Positions 16,985-26,084 of a stretch of 64,000 nt of DNA are shown in pieces. Origin of the DNA: JAGSOU01 sp049974865 (GTDB lineage Bacteria > Pseudomonadota > Alphaproteobacteria > Rhodobacterales > Rhodobacteraceae); assembly GCA_049974865.1 (NCBI GenBank), contig JBNGCX010000006.1, positions 28,690 to 92,689 of the forward strand, written 5' to 3'. Numbering within the stretch: the stretch's first letter is position 1; each line of letters starts with the position of its first letter. Both the position numbers and the translations under genes were made by a program. The notes under the pieces were generated by a model that was not told the origin of the DNA, ran no database searches, and saw only the letters and a list, made by a program, of their open reading frames with translations.

Positions 16985-18586
16985 TCAGCCCGCCTTCGCC
17001 TTCAGGCCGAAGGCGGCCTCCATCAAGGTCCGGGTATAGATCTCCTGCGGGTCGGCGAAGACCTGCTCGGCCGAGCCCGCCTCGACAATGTCGCCCTGTT
17101 TCATCACGATCAGCTTGTGGCTAAGTGCGCGCACCACCTTCAGGTCGTGGCTGATGAACAGATAGGCCAGGTTGTGCCGCTGCTGGAGGTCGCGCAGAAG
17201 CTCGACGATCTGCACCTGCACGGTCATGTCCAGCGCCGAAGTGGGCTCGTCCAGAACCAGAAGCCGGGGGCGCAGGATCATCGCCCGGGCGATGGCGATG
17301 CGCTGGCGCTGCCCGCCGGAGAATTCATGCGGGTAGCGGTGCATCATGCCGGGCTGCAGCCCGACCTCGGTCAGGATGTCGGCCACCATCTGCCGCTTGT
17401 CCTGCCCCGGCGCAACGCCGTGCACGCCCAGCCCCTCGGCCACGATCTGCTCGACCGTCATGCGCGGCGAGAGCGAGCCGAACGGGTCCTGGAACACGAT
17501 CTGCATGTCCCGGCGCAGGGGGCGCAGCTGGCGCGACTTCCAGCCCTGGATGTCGTGGCCCTCGTAGCGGATCGCGCCCTCGGAAGAGATCAGCCGCATG
17601 ATCGCCAGCGCCAGCGTGGTCTTGCCCGAGCCGGATTCGCCCACGATGCCCAGCGTCTCGCCGGCCCGCACCGAGATCGAGGCGTCGTTGACCGCCTTCA
17701 CATAGCCCGCCGTGCGCTTAAGCAACCCGCGCTGGATGGGGAACCAGACCCGCAGCCGCTCGGTGCACACCACCTCGGGGGCCTCCTGCGGCACCGGCGC
17801 AGGCACGCCGGCGGCCTCGGCGGCCAGCAGCATCCGCGTGTAGGGATGCCGGGGGTCGGCGAAAATCTCGGCCGTGGGGCCCGCTTCCACGATCTCGCCA
17901 TCCTTCATCACGCAGACCCGGTCGGCGAAGCGGCGCACGATCCCGAGGTCATGGGTGATGAACAGCAGGCTCATGTCCTCTTCGCGCTTGAGATCGACCA
18001 GAAGTTGCAGGATCTGCGCCTGGATGGTCACGTCCAGCGCGGTGGTGGGTTCGTCCGCGATCAGCAGGTCCGGCCCGTTGGCCAGCGCCATGGCGATCAT
18101 CACCCGCTGCCGCTGCCCGCCCGAGAGCTGGTGCGGATAGGCGCCCAGCCGGCTCTCGGGATCACGGATGCCGACCTTGTGCAGCAGTTCCAGGATGCGC
18201 GTGCGCACCGCGTCACCCGACAGTCCCTGGTGCAGACGGATGCTTTCCGAGAGCTGCTTTTCCAACGTGTGGAGCGGGTTGAGCGAGGTCATCGGCTCCT
18301 GGAAGATGAAGCTGATGTCATTGCCCCGCACATCGCGCAGACGCGCCTCGGGCGCACCCACCATCTGCTGGCCGTTATAGGTAATCGAGCCGGAGATAGT
18401 TGCGCTTTCGGGCAGAAGCGACACGGTGGACAGCGCCGTGACCGACTTGCCCGAGCCGCTTTCGCCCACCAGCGCCACGGTCTCGCCCTGCTCCACCCGG
18501 AAGGACACGTTCTTCACCGCCGGATGATCCATGCCGTCCTGGCGGAAACTGACGGAAAGGTCCTGAACCTCGAGAACGCCGCTCAT
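16985..18586 (-). CDS. yejF: Peptide ABC transporter, fused ATPase YejF
   Basis: This 533-residue protein consists of two tandem ABC domains. Each has Walker A (GESGSGKS, GESGSGKT), a signature (LSGGQRQR, FSGGQRQR) and Walker B (LLIADEPT, LLVLDEPT). It energises a YejABEF importer for peptides (microcin C-type and other oligopeptides in enterics). The start overlaps the yejE stop by four bases. A longer open frame upstream runs into yejE in another frame and is not the start. Confidence 0.93.
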   Translation of the reverse strand: MSGVLEVQDLSVSFRQDGMDHPAVKNVSFRVEQGETVALVGESGSGKSVTALSTVSLLPESATISGSITYNGQQMVGAPEARLRDVRGNDISFIFQEPMTSLNPLHTLEKQLSESIRLHQGLSGDAVRTRILELLHKVGIRDPESRLGAYPHQLSGGQRQRVMIAMALANGPDLLIADEPTTALDVTIQAQILQLLVDLKREEDMSLLFITHDLGIVRRFADRVCVMKDGEIVEAGPTAEIFADPRHPYTRMLLAAEAAGVPAPVPQEAPEVVCTERLRVWFPIQRGLLKRTAGYVKAVNDASISVRAGETLGIVGESGSGKTTLALAIMRLISSEGAIRYEGHDIQGWKSRQLRPLRRDMQIVFQDPFGSLSPRMTVEQIVAEGLGVHGVAPGQDKRQMVADILTEVGLQPGMMHRYPHEFSGGQRQRIAIARAMILRPRLLVLDEPTSALDMTVQVQIVELLRDLQQRHNLAYLFISHDLKVVRALSHKLIVMKQGDIVEAGSAEQVFADPQEIYTRTLMEAAFGLKAKAG

Positions 18587-19692
18587 TGGAAGGTCTTCCT
18601 CGGGTCGAACGCGTCGCGCACACCTTCGAAGATGAAAACCAGCAGCGACAGCATGATGGCGAAGGTGAAAAACGCGGTGAAGGCCAGCCAAGGCGCCTGC
18701 AGGTTCTGCTTGGCCTGCAGCGTCAGCTCGCCCAGCGACGGCGCCGATGAGGGCAGGCCGAAGCCCAGGAAGTCGAGCGAGGCCAGCGTGCCGATGGTGC
18801 CGGTGATGATGAAGGGCAGCAGGGTCAGCGTGGCTACCATGGCGTTGGGCAGCATGTGGCGGAACATGATGGTCCAGTTCGAAACGCCCAGCGCGCGGGC
18901 GGCGCGGACATATTCGAAGTTGCGCGCGCGCAGGAACTCTGCCCGGACCACGCCCACCAGCGCCGGCCAGCCGAATAGCGCGGTGAGAAACACCAGCAGC
19001 CAGAAACTGCGCCCGAAGATCGCGAAGACGATGATGATGATGTAAAGCTGCGGAGTGGAGGTCCAGATCTCGATCACCCGCTGGAACACCAGGTCCAGCC
19101 AGCCGCCGAAGAAACCCTGCACCGCGCCCGCCACGATCCCGATGACCGACGCGGCCGCGGTTACCATCAGGGTGAAAAAGATCGACAGCCGGAAGCCGTA
19201 GATCACCCGCGCCACCACGTCCCGCGCGGTATCGTCGGTGCCCAGCCAGTGCTGCGCATCGGGGGCCGACGGCGCGGTGCCGCCGATATCGCTGATCGTG
19301 GAATAGCTGTAGGGGATCGGCGGCCAGATCACCCGGCCCTTCTCGATCGCCTCGCCGTCGATCATGCCGTCCCGCGCGTCCTCGATCATGCCCTCGGGGT
19401 CGTCCCAGCAGGTCTCCAGCCCACCGGTGATGATCAGGCATTCGATCTCGATATCGCGATAGACCGCCTCGGTCCGCAGGTCGCCGCCGAAGGCAGTCTC
19501 GGGGTAGAAGCGGTAGATGGGGAAAAAGCTTTCGCCGCGGTATTGCACGTAGATCGGCTTGTCATTGGCCAGCACCTCGGCGAACAGCGACAGGCCGAAA
19601 AGCACGCTGAAGATGATCAGCGACCAGTAGGCGCGGCGGTTGCGCTTGAAGTTGCGCCAGCGGCGCTGGTTGAGCGGAGAGAGCTTGAACAT
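18583..19692 (-). CDS. yejE: Peptide ABC transporter permease YejE
   Basis: This 369-residue inner-membrane permease begins MFKLSPLNQRRWRNFKRNRR, has a first helix at about 22-42 and then a long periplasmic loop with the FFPIYRFYPETAFGGD region typical of YejE. A binding-protein-dependent transport domain follows, with the EAA-like loop (RAARALGVSNWTIMFRHMLPNA). It starts one base after yejB ends, so it is tightly coupled. Confidence 0.92.
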   Translation of the reverse strand: MFKLSPLNQRRWRNFKRNRRAYWSLIIFSVLFGLSLFAEVLANDKPIYVQYRGESFFPIYRFYPETAFGGDLRTEAVYRDIEIECLIITGGLETCWDDPEGMIEDARDGMIDGEAIEKGRVIWPPIPYSYSTISDIGGTAPSAPDAQHWLGTDDTARDVVARVIYGFRLSIFFTLMVTAAASVIGIVAGAVQGFFGGWLDLVFQRVIEIWTSTPQLYIIIIVFAIFGRSFWLLVFLTALFGWPALVGVVRAEFLRARNFEYVRAARALGVSNWTIMFRHMLPNAMVATLTLLPFIITGTIGTLASLDFLGFGLPSSAPSLGELTLQAKQNLQAPWLAFTAFFTFAIMLSLLVFIFEGVRDAFDPRKTFQ

Positions 19693-19693
19693 C

Positions 19694-20842
19694 TCAGGTC
19701 TCCCGGCTTTCGAAGTCGATCCTGGGATCGACCAGCACATACATCAGGTCCGACAGCAGCCCCACCAGCAGGCCGATCAGGCCGAAGACATAGAGCGTGG
19801 CGAAGATCACGGGGTAATCCCGCGCCACCGCCGCCTCGAAGCCCAGCCGGCCCAGCCCGTCGAGCGAGAAGATGGTCTCGATGATGATCGAGGCGCCGAA
19901 GAAGACGCTGATGAACAGCCCCGGGAAGCCCGCGATGATGATCAGCATCGCGTTGCGGAAGACATGGCCGTAAAGCACCCCGCCCTCGCTCAGCCCCTTG
20001 GCCTTGGCGGTGATGACGTATTGCTTCTTGATCTCGTCGAGGAAGGAATTCTTGGTCAGCAGCGTCAGCGTGGCAAAGCTGGAAATGGTCGAGGCCAGCA
20101 CCGGCAGGGTGATGTGCCAGAAGTAATCGGCCACCTTGCCCAGCATCGACAGCTCTTCCCAGTTGTCCGATGTCAGCCCCCGCAGCGGGAACCATTTGAC
20201 ATAGGACCCGCCCGCGAACAGCACCAGCAGCAGCACCGCGAACAGGAAGCCGGGGATGGCATAGCCCAGGATGATCGCGCCCGACGTCCATGTGTCGAAG
20301 GGCGAACCGTCCTTCACCGCCTTGCGGATGCCCAGCGGGATCGAGATCAGATAGGCGATCACCGTCGACCACAGGCCCAGGGTGATCGAGACCGGCATCT
20401 TCTCGATCACCAGGTCCACCACGTCGATGGAGCGGAAATAGCTCTCGCCGAAATCGAAGGTCAGGTAATTGCCCATCAGGATCACGAAGCGCTCCATCGC
20501 GGGGATCTTCTGAACCTCGCATTCCGGCGCGTCGAACGAGGGTTCGCCGGTGAACCCTTCCGCGCAGACGATGCGGGAGAAGCCCATCTGAACCTCAAGC
20601 TCGTCCAGGAACTCCTGCGGCAGGCCGCGCGCACCGACATAGCGATCCTCGGCGCCCATGCCCTCGCCGACGTCGCCGCCCCCGGCAATGCCCTGGAAGA
20701 CGTCGCCCTCGCCCTCGATCTGCGAGATGATCTGTTCGATCGGCCCGCCGGGGACCAGCTGGATAAGCGCGAAATTGATGATCATGATCCCCAAGAGCGT
20801 GGGGATGATCAGCAACAGCCGCCGAAGGATATAGGCGCCCAT
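19694..20842 (-). CDS. yejB: Peptide ABC transporter permease YejB
   Basis: This 382-residue permease starts MGAYILRRLLLIIPTLLGIMIINFALIQLVPGGP, a classic DppB/YejB N terminus. It has an unusually long first periplasmic loop (about 40-145), six predicted helices and the EAA loop in ITAKAKGLSEGGVLYGHVFRNA. It pairs with YejE to form the pore. It lies 22 bases after yejA. Confidence 0.92.
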   Translation of the reverse strand: MGAYILRRLLLIIPTLLGIMIINFALIQLVPGGPIEQIISQIEGEGDVFQGIAGGGDVGEGMGAEDRYVGARGLPQEFLDELEVQMGFSRIVCAEGFTGEPSFDAPECEVQKIPAMERFVILMGNYLTFDFGESYFRSIDVVDLVIEKMPVSITLGLWSTVIAYLISIPLGIRKAVKDGSPFDTWTSGAIILGYAIPGFLFAVLLLVLFAGGSYVKWFPLRGLTSDNWEELSMLGKVADYFWHITLPVLASTISSFATLTLLTKNSFLDEIKKQYVITAKAKGLSEGGVLYGHVFRNAMLIIIAGFPGLFISVFFGASIIIETIFSLDGLGRLGFEAAVARDYPVIFATLYVFGLIGLLVGLLSDLMYVLVDPRIDFESRET

Positions 20843-20864
20843 GTGCCCTGCTCTGCCTGTCGGT

Positions 20865-22775
20865 TCAGAAGGCCCCAGCGGCCTTCAGCTTTTCTGCTTT
20901 TTCGGCGTTGTACCACCAGAAATCCAGATTGCCCAATGCAAAGGGCGGGATCGGGTCGGGATGCTCGTACATGTCGTAATAGGCCACCGTGTGGCTATCC
21001 TTGTACCATTGCGGCACCCAGAAGCGTTCGGCCCGCAGCACCCGGTCCAGCGCATGCACGGCGGTTTTCAGTTCGTCCTCGTCCTCGGCGGCCAGCACAT
21101 GGTCGATCAGCGCGTCCACCGCCGGGCTTTCCAGCCCCATCACGTTGCGGGTCGAGGTCTGCGCGGTTTCCGAGCCGAAGAACTGCCGCAGCCCCGCATC
21201 GGGGATGAAATCCATCGGGAACTGCGCGGTGACCATGTCGAAATCATAGGTCCGCTCGCGGTTGGTGGCCTGGGCGTTGTCCACCCGCGAATGCACCGCG
21301 TCCACGCCCAGCCGGCGCAGGTTCTCGACGTAAGGATTGATCACGCGGTCGAAGGTCTGGCTGTCGTTGAGGAACTCCACCTTCAGGGTCTCGCCCTGCG
21401 CGTTGCGGCGGATACCGTCGTCGCCGACCACCCAGCCGGCCTCGTCCAGCAGGGCCGAGGCGCGGCGCAGGTTGCGCCGGTCGAGCTGCCGCTTGCCCGA
21501 GCCCGGCGCCATCACCGCCTCGCTGTCCAGCACGCCTGCGGGCAGGTCCGCGGCCAGCGGCGTGAGCAGCGCCAGCTCCGCCTCAGAGGGCAGGCCCTCG
21601 GCCGCCAGGTCGCTGTTTTCCCAGAAGGAATGAACGCGGTCGTAGATGCCATAGAACAGCGTCTCGTTCGACCACTCAAAATTGAACATCAGCCCGATCG
21701 CCTCGCGCACCCGCGGGTCCTGGAACTGCGGGCGGCGCAGGTTGAAGACGAAGGACTGTCCCGTGGCCATGTCGCCCGAGGGCAGCTCGGTCTTGACCGC
21801 CCAGCCCTTCTCGATGGCCGGGAAATTATAGCTGGTCGCCCAGATCTTGGACGAGGCCTCGTTGCGGAAGGTGTAGCTGCCCGCCTTGAAGCCTTCGAAG
21901 GCGGCGTTGTAGTCGGCGTAATACTCGACCCGCAGCCGGTCGAAATTGTTGCGCCCCCGATTGATCGGCAGATCGGCCCCCCAGTAATCGGGGTCGCGCT
22001 CGTAGACCAGGGTCTGGCCGATATCCATTTCCGCCAGCGTGTAGGGGCCCGAGCCGAGGAAGGGTTCCAGCGAGCTGTCCTCCAGGTCGCGGTTGTTGGC
22101 CTCGTAATGCGCCTTGGAAAACACCGGCAGCCCGCCCACGCGCTGCGGCAGGTCACGCTTGGGGAAATCCGCCTTGAAGGTGTATTTCACCCGGTGCGGC
22201 CCGAGGATCTCGGCGCTTTCCACCTGCTGGGCCAGGACATAGCGGAACTCCGGCAGGCCCTTTTCCAGGAACAGGTGGTAGGAAAACACCACGTCCTCGG
22301 CGGTCACCGGCGAGCCGTCGGAAAACCGCGCTTCGGGGCGCAGGTTGAAGATCACCCAGGAACGGTCCTCGGGGTATTCCAGGCTTTCGGCCAGCAGGCC
22401 GTAAAAGGCGCCGACCTCGTCGGCGGTGCCGGTCAGCAAGGATTCGTACATCACCGTCGACAGCGCCCCGGCCCGGCCCTTGGTGGTGTAGGGGTTCATC
22501 GAATCGAAGGCCCCGAAGGCCCAGACCGACATCTCGCCCCCCTTGGGCGCGTCCGGGTTGACGTAGTCGAGATGCGCGAAATCGGCCGGGTATTTCAGGT
22601 CACCGAAGGTGGATATCCCATGCGAGACGATCACCTCCTGCTCGGCCCGGGCGGCCAGCGCGGCGAGAAGGAACATCAGCGCCAGAACCACCGCCCCGAG
22701 GCCGGTCCGCAGCCGGTCGGCCAAGGCGGGGGTTGCGGTCACGGCGACGGCACGCGCGGCGCGGCTCTTCGGCAT
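20865..22775 (-). CDS. yejA: Peptide ABC transporter periplasmic binding protein YejA
   Basis: This 636-residue SBP family 5 protein has a long signal peptide (hydrophobic core LGAVVLALMFLLAALAARA). The mature part begins EQEVIVSHGISTFGDLKYPADFAHLDYVNPDAPKGG, characteristic of YejA. It captures peptides in the periplasm for YejBEF. Two in-frame ATGs lie eight codons apart. I choose the downstream one (22775) because AGGAGG lies six bases before it, while the upstream ATG has no ribosome site. Confidence 0.92.
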   Translation of the reverse strand: MPKSRAARAVAVTATPALADRLRTGLGAVVLALMFLLAALAARAEQEVIVSHGISTFGDLKYPADFAHLDYVNPDAPKGGEMSVWAFGAFDSMNPYTTKGRAGALSTVMYESLLTGTADEVGAFYGLLAESLEYPEDRSWVIFNLRPEARFSDGSPVTAEDVVFSYHLFLEKGLPEFRYVLAQQVESAEILGPHRVKYTFKADFPKRDLPQRVGGLPVFSKAHYEANNRDLEDSSLEPFLGSGPYTLAEMDIGQTLVYERDPDYWGADLPINRGRNNFDRLRVEYYADYNAAFEGFKAGSYTFRNEASSKIWATSYNFPAIEKGWAVKTELPSGDMATGQSFVFNLRRPQFQDPRVREAIGLMFNFEWSNETLFYGIYDRVHSFWENSDLAAEGLPSEAELALLTPLAADLPAGVLDSEAVMAPGSGKRQLDRRNLRRASALLDEAGWVVGDDGIRRNAQGETLKVEFLNDSQTFDRVINPYVENLRRLGVDAVHSRVDNAQATNRERTYDFDMVTAQFPMDFIPDAGLRQFFGSETAQTSTRNVMGLESPAVDALIDHVLAAEDEDELKTAVHALDRVLRAERFWVPQWYKDSHTVAYYDMYEHPDPIPPFALGNLDFWWYNAEKAEKLKAAGAF

Positions 22776-22884
22776 CGGTTTCCTCCTGCTGTCAGGCATG
22801 GCCTGCCCTGTGATTTAGAACAGGCTACGGCCCGCGCCACGCAAGGTTCAAGTTGAGATTGCGTGAGCGCGCAGCACCGCGCAT

Positions 22885-22911
22885 GAAAAAGGCCGCCCCG
22901 GCGGGACGGCC
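22885..22911 (-). terminator. Rho-independent terminator after the membrane cytochrome c gene
   Basis: Read on the minus strand, GGCCGTCCC-GCC-GGGGCGGCC is a stem with one mismatch, followed by TTTTT. It lies about 25 bases past the stop of the cytochrome c gene and upstream of yejA. Confidence 0.75.
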
Positions 22912-22934
22912 CTGGAACGCTCATGCCGTGATCC

Positions 22935-23456
22935 TCAGTCGTCGAGCGAGTCGAGATAGGCGATCACGTTGGCGCGGTCCTCGATCTTGCGCAGGCCGGC
23001 GAAGGACATCGCGGTGCCCGGCGCGAAACCGCGCGGGTTTTCGAGGAAATGGCTGAGGTTTTCCGGCGTCCAGACATCGGCCGCCTCTTTCAGCTTGCCC
23101 GAATAGCCGAAGCCCTCGGCCGCGCCCACTTCGCGCCCGACCACGCCGTACAGGTATGGGCCGGTGCTGTTGGCGCCGTCCTCGATCTTGTGGCAGGCCT
23201 TGCACTTGCCGAAGACCCGCTCGCCTTTGGCCGGATCGGCCTCCGCGAGGACGTCTGCGAAATTCACCTCTACGACTTCTTCTTCCGCACCGCCTTCTTC
23301 TTCGCCGGTGTCGATGACATAGGCCTGTTCAGCATGTTCACCATGCCCGCCGCCGGTCTTGTAGAGCGACTCGGCCGCCCACCCGGCCAGCAGGAAAATC
23401 AGCAATGAGCCGCAGAGCGCGCCCAGCGTCTTGGTGAAGGTCATTGTGTCGAACAT
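22935..23456 (-). CDS. Membrane-anchored c-type cytochrome (CycM/cytochrome c_y-like)
   Basis: This 173-residue protein has an uncleaved N-terminal helix (about 9-31) and an acidic linker (about 50-68, rich in Glu). The cytochrome c domain has CKACH (C85, C88, H89), GPYLYGVVGRE and the Met ligand in GTAMSFAGLR. Anchored cytochromes of this type (c_y, CycM, c552) carry electrons from the bc1 complex to terminal oxidases. The cbb3 oxidase 10 kb away is one possible partner, which is inference. The gene is divergent from pheA and followed by a clear terminator. Confidence 0.9.
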   Translation of the reverse strand: MFDTMTFTKTLGALCGSLLIFLLAGWAAESLYKTGGGHGEHAEQAYVIDTGEEEGGAEEEVVEVNFADVLAEADPAKGERVFGKCKACHKIEDGANSTGPYLYGVVGREVGAAEGFGYSGKLKEAADVWTPENLSHFLENPRGFAPGTAMSFAGLRKIEDRANVIAYLDSLDD

Positions 23457-23568
23457 GTCGCGGTCCCGTTTTCTCCCGATTTGCGCGGTTTGTATGCGCT
23501 TCCATACCGTCGTGGCAAGGTATAGTTAGCGCGTCCAGCCACCCGAGTGGCCCAGAAGTAACGCAAAG

Positions 23569-24408
23569 ATGACCATGACCCCAAGAATTGCCTTCCAAGG
23601 CGAACCCGGCGCCTATTCGCACCAAGCCTGTCGCGAGGCCCGGCCCGACATGGAGGCCATGCCCTGCCGCACCTTCGAGGACGCCATCGAAGCCGTGCGC
23701 AAGGGCGATGCCGAGCTGGCGATGCTGCCGGTGGAGAACTCGACCTACGGGCGCGTGGCCGATATCCACCGGCTGCTGCCCGAATCCGGGCTGCACATCG
23801 TCGACGAGGCCTTCGTGCGGGTGCACATCAACCTTTTGGGTGTCGAGGGCGCAAGGCTGGAAGACGTGAAGACGGCGCAGAGCCACACCGTTCTGCTGGG
23901 CCAGTGCCGCGAGTTTCTGCGCGAGCACGACATCACGCCCATCACCGGCGCCGACACCGCCGGCTCGGCCCAGCACATCGCCGAGCTGGGCGATCCATCG
24001 CAGGCCGCGCTGGCCTCGGAGCTGGCCGGCGAGATCTACGGGCTGAACGTGCTGGCCCGCCATATCGAGGATTATTCCAACAACACCACGCGTTTCCTGA
24101 TCATGTCGCGCGAGATGGACCTCAAGCGCCGCGGCAGCTCGGGGATGATGACCAGCTTCGTGTTCCGCGTGCGCAACATCCCCGCGGCGCTCTACAAGGC
24201 GATGGGGGGCTTTGCCACCAACGGCGTCAACATGACCAAGCTGGAAAGCTACATGGTGGACGGCTCGTTCCAGGCCACCCAGTTCTACGCCGATATCGAG
24301 GGCCATCCCGACGACCGCAACGTCCGTCTGGCCCTCGATGAACTGGATTATTTCACGACGAACATGACCTTGCTGGGCGTCTACCCGGCCGATCCGCGGC
24401 GGCGCTGA
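23569..24408 (+). CDS. pheA: Prephenate dehydratase
   Basis: This 279-residue monofunctional enzyme contains the catalytic domain landmarks AFQGEPGAYSHQA, MLPVENSTYGRV, the NNTTRF triad (about 178-183) and a C-terminal ACT domain (about 195-275) with GVNMTKLESY (ESRP-type region). It converts prephenate to phenylpyruvate in phenylalanine synthesis, and the ACT domain normally gives feedback inhibition by Phe. There is no fused chorismate mutase domain, which is usual in alphaproteobacteria. Confidence 0.94.
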   Translation: MTMTPRIAFQGEPGAYSHQACREARPDMEAMPCRTFEDAIEAVRKGDAELAMLPVENSTYGRVADIHRLLPESGLHIVDEAFVRVHINLLGVEGARLEDVKTAQSHTVLLGQCREFLREHDITPITGADTAGSAQHIAELGDPSQAALASELAGEIYGLNVLARHIEDYSNNTTRFLIMSREMDLKRRGSSGMMTSFVFRVRNIPAALYKAMGGFATNGVNMTKLESYMVDGSFQATQFYADIEGHPDDRNVRLALDELDYFTTNMTLLGVYPADPRRR

Positions 24409-24410
24409 GC

Positions 24411-24887
24411 TCAGGCCCGGCGCGCGGCGGCGCCCAGCCGCGACTCGATCTCGCGGGCGAATTTCCGCACGCCCTTGCGATAGCGCTTGAGCAACGAGCC
24501 CTTGGCCAGTTTCATCGACTGGACCAGCAACCGCCCCGGCAAGCTGTGCGGCTTCATCACCAGGGTGACCTGCATCCGCGTCTGGCGCGGCGAAAGCTGC
24601 ACCAGATCCACCGTCAGCAGCCCGCGCAGCCCGGCGCTTTCGGTGGTCAGTTCCAGCCGCTCGGGGCGTTCGATGCGGTGCAACTCGGCCGTCACCTCAC
24701 GCGGCTTGCCGCGAAAATCGAACCGGCTCTCCCAGCCCATGCCGACGGCGGGCTCGGGCGGGCTGTCGCTCCGGGCCACGTCCACGCCGCGGCGCAGGAG
24801 GGCGCGCTCGAATCTCCCGAAATCGGTCACCGCGGCGAAAACGGTTTCGATCGGGGCCGATATGTCTTCCTTCGCCGTAAACTCCAT
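24411..24887 (-). CDS. SRPBCC-family protein
   Basis: This 158-residue START-like protein begins MEFTAKEDISAPIETVFAAVTDFGRFERALLRRG, the usual opening of the SRPBCC (polyketide cyclase/dehydrase-like) fold. A basic C-terminal helix follows. The fold binds hydrophobic ligands; the ligand here is unknown. The upstream open frame runs toward the nudC gene, so I start at the ATG that opens the domain. It converges on pheA with a two-base gap. Confidence 0.75.
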   Translation of the reverse strand: MEFTAKEDISAPIETVFAAVTDFGRFERALLRRGVDVARSDSPPEPAVGMGWESRFDFRGKPREVTAELHRIERPERLELTTESAGLRGLLTVDLVQLSPRQTRMQVTLVMKPHSLPGRLLVQSMKLAKGSLLKRYRKGVRKFAREIESRLGAAARRA

Positions 24888-24948
24888 CTGCCTTGCCGCC
24901 GTCGCTCCCCCTGTCCCGCTTGACCGGGACGCTCGGCACCTTGTCGCG

Positions 24949-25914
24949 TCAATCCAGCCGGTCCGCAAGCCAGTTTCTCAGCAGGAAATGCGCAATGGCT
25001 CCCTGCCGCGCGGGCAAGAGCCCCTCGCGCTCGCCGGCCAGGGCAGCGAGGATCTCTTCCCGGGTGGCCCAAAGCGCGTCCTCTATCTCGTCCGGGTCGA
25101 TGGTGATGTCGCGGGTCAGCGCCTCGCCGCGGCACCCCACCATCAGCGAGGCCGGGAAGGGCCAGGGCTGCGACGCCAGGTAGCTGACCGCCCCGACCCG
25201 GATGCCCGACTCCTCAAGAACTTCGCGGCGCACCGCCGCCTCCAGCGTCTCGCCCGGCTCGACATATCCCGCCAGCAGCGAGAACATTCCCTCGGGCCAG
25301 CCGGGGGAACGGCCCAGCAGCACCTCGTTGCCGTGGGTGATCAGCATGATCACCACCGGATCGGTGCGCGGGAAATGATGGGCGCCGCAGGCCGGGCAAT
25401 CGCGCTGCCAGCCGGCCATGGCCATGGCGCTTTCGGCGCCGCATCTGGCACAGAACCGATGGCTGCGATGCCAGCCGAACAACGCCCGCGCGGTGGCCGC
25501 CACTTCGGCCGCGCGCGGGGACAGACGCGTCATGATTTGCCGAAGCTCGACGAACGCCGTATCTCCGGGCAGGTCGGGATGGCGCTGCTCGCTGGGATCG
25601 AAGAATTTGTGCAGGGGCTCGGTCGGTTCGTCCGGCTCCCAGGCGGAGAGGTCGATGGCGAAATAGGCCTCGCCCCCTTCGCATCCGAGGAACAGAGAAA
25701 TTTCCCGCGCGCCGCGAGCCAAGGGGTGATCGGCGGTGATCCAGCCCAGCCGGTCGCGCGCCTCGCCTGCCGCCAGAGGCTTGCCGCGCCAAAGGGGCAG
25801 GATCCGCGTCCCCGCCCACAGCCGGTTCAGGGCGCCGTGATCCGCCCTCAGATGCGCGGCCCGGTCTAGGCCCGATCCGCCGAACGTCACGTCTTCCGCA
25901 TGTCGCATCACCAT
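24949..25914 (-). CDS. nudC: NAD(+)/NADH diphosphatase (Nudix), RNA-deNADding family
   Basis: This 321-residue protein has a variable N-terminal domain and a zinc ribbon (CARCG...CPACG, about 170-190). The Nudix box is GYVEPGETLEAAVRREVLEESGI, followed by SQPWPFPASLM, the NADH pyrophosphatase signature. It hydrolyses NAD(H) to NMN(H) and AMP, and in E. coli NudC also removes NAD caps from RNA. It lies about 60 bases upstream of the SRPBCC gene on the same strand. Confidence 0.94.
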   Translation of the reverse strand: MVMRHAEDVTFGGSGLDRAAHLRADHGALNRLWAGTRILPLWRGKPLAAGEARDRLGWITADHPLARGAREISLFLGCEGGEAYFAIDLSAWEPDEPTEPLHKFFDPSEQRHPDLPGDTAFVELRQIMTRLSPRAAEVAATARALFGWHRSHRFCARCGAESAMAMAGWQRDCPACGAHHFPRTDPVVIMLITHGNEVLLGRSPGWPEGMFSLLAGYVEPGETLEAAVRREVLEESGIRVGAVSYLASQPWPFPASLMVGCRGEALTRDITIDPDEIEDALWATREEILAALAGEREGLLPARQGAIAHFLLRNWLADRLD

Positions 25915-26020
25915 CTCCCCTGCTTGCCGGTTGTCTTGCCATGCACCGGGCCGCGCGGCAAACGCAACGACCGCGCTTTACGCGAGGTTTTCCTTTCCCG
26001 ATTCGCCCCTAGGGGGATTA

Positions 26021-26038
26021 CTGTCATTCCTGCGTCAC
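26021..26038 (+). promoter_or_regulatory. Candidate PHO box upstream of the periplasmic nucleotidase
   Basis: CTGTCAT-TCCT-GCGTCAC has one exact CTGTCAT heptamer and a second heptamer differing at two positions from CTGTCAC, at the 11-base repeat spacing of PhoB sites. It ends 46 bases before the cpdB start. A phosphate-starvation gene is a sensible target, but the second half is imperfect. Confidence 0.4.
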
Positions 26039-26084
26039 GATCGATGCCTAGCCAGGCAGCGAAAATTTACGGACGGAGACTCCG

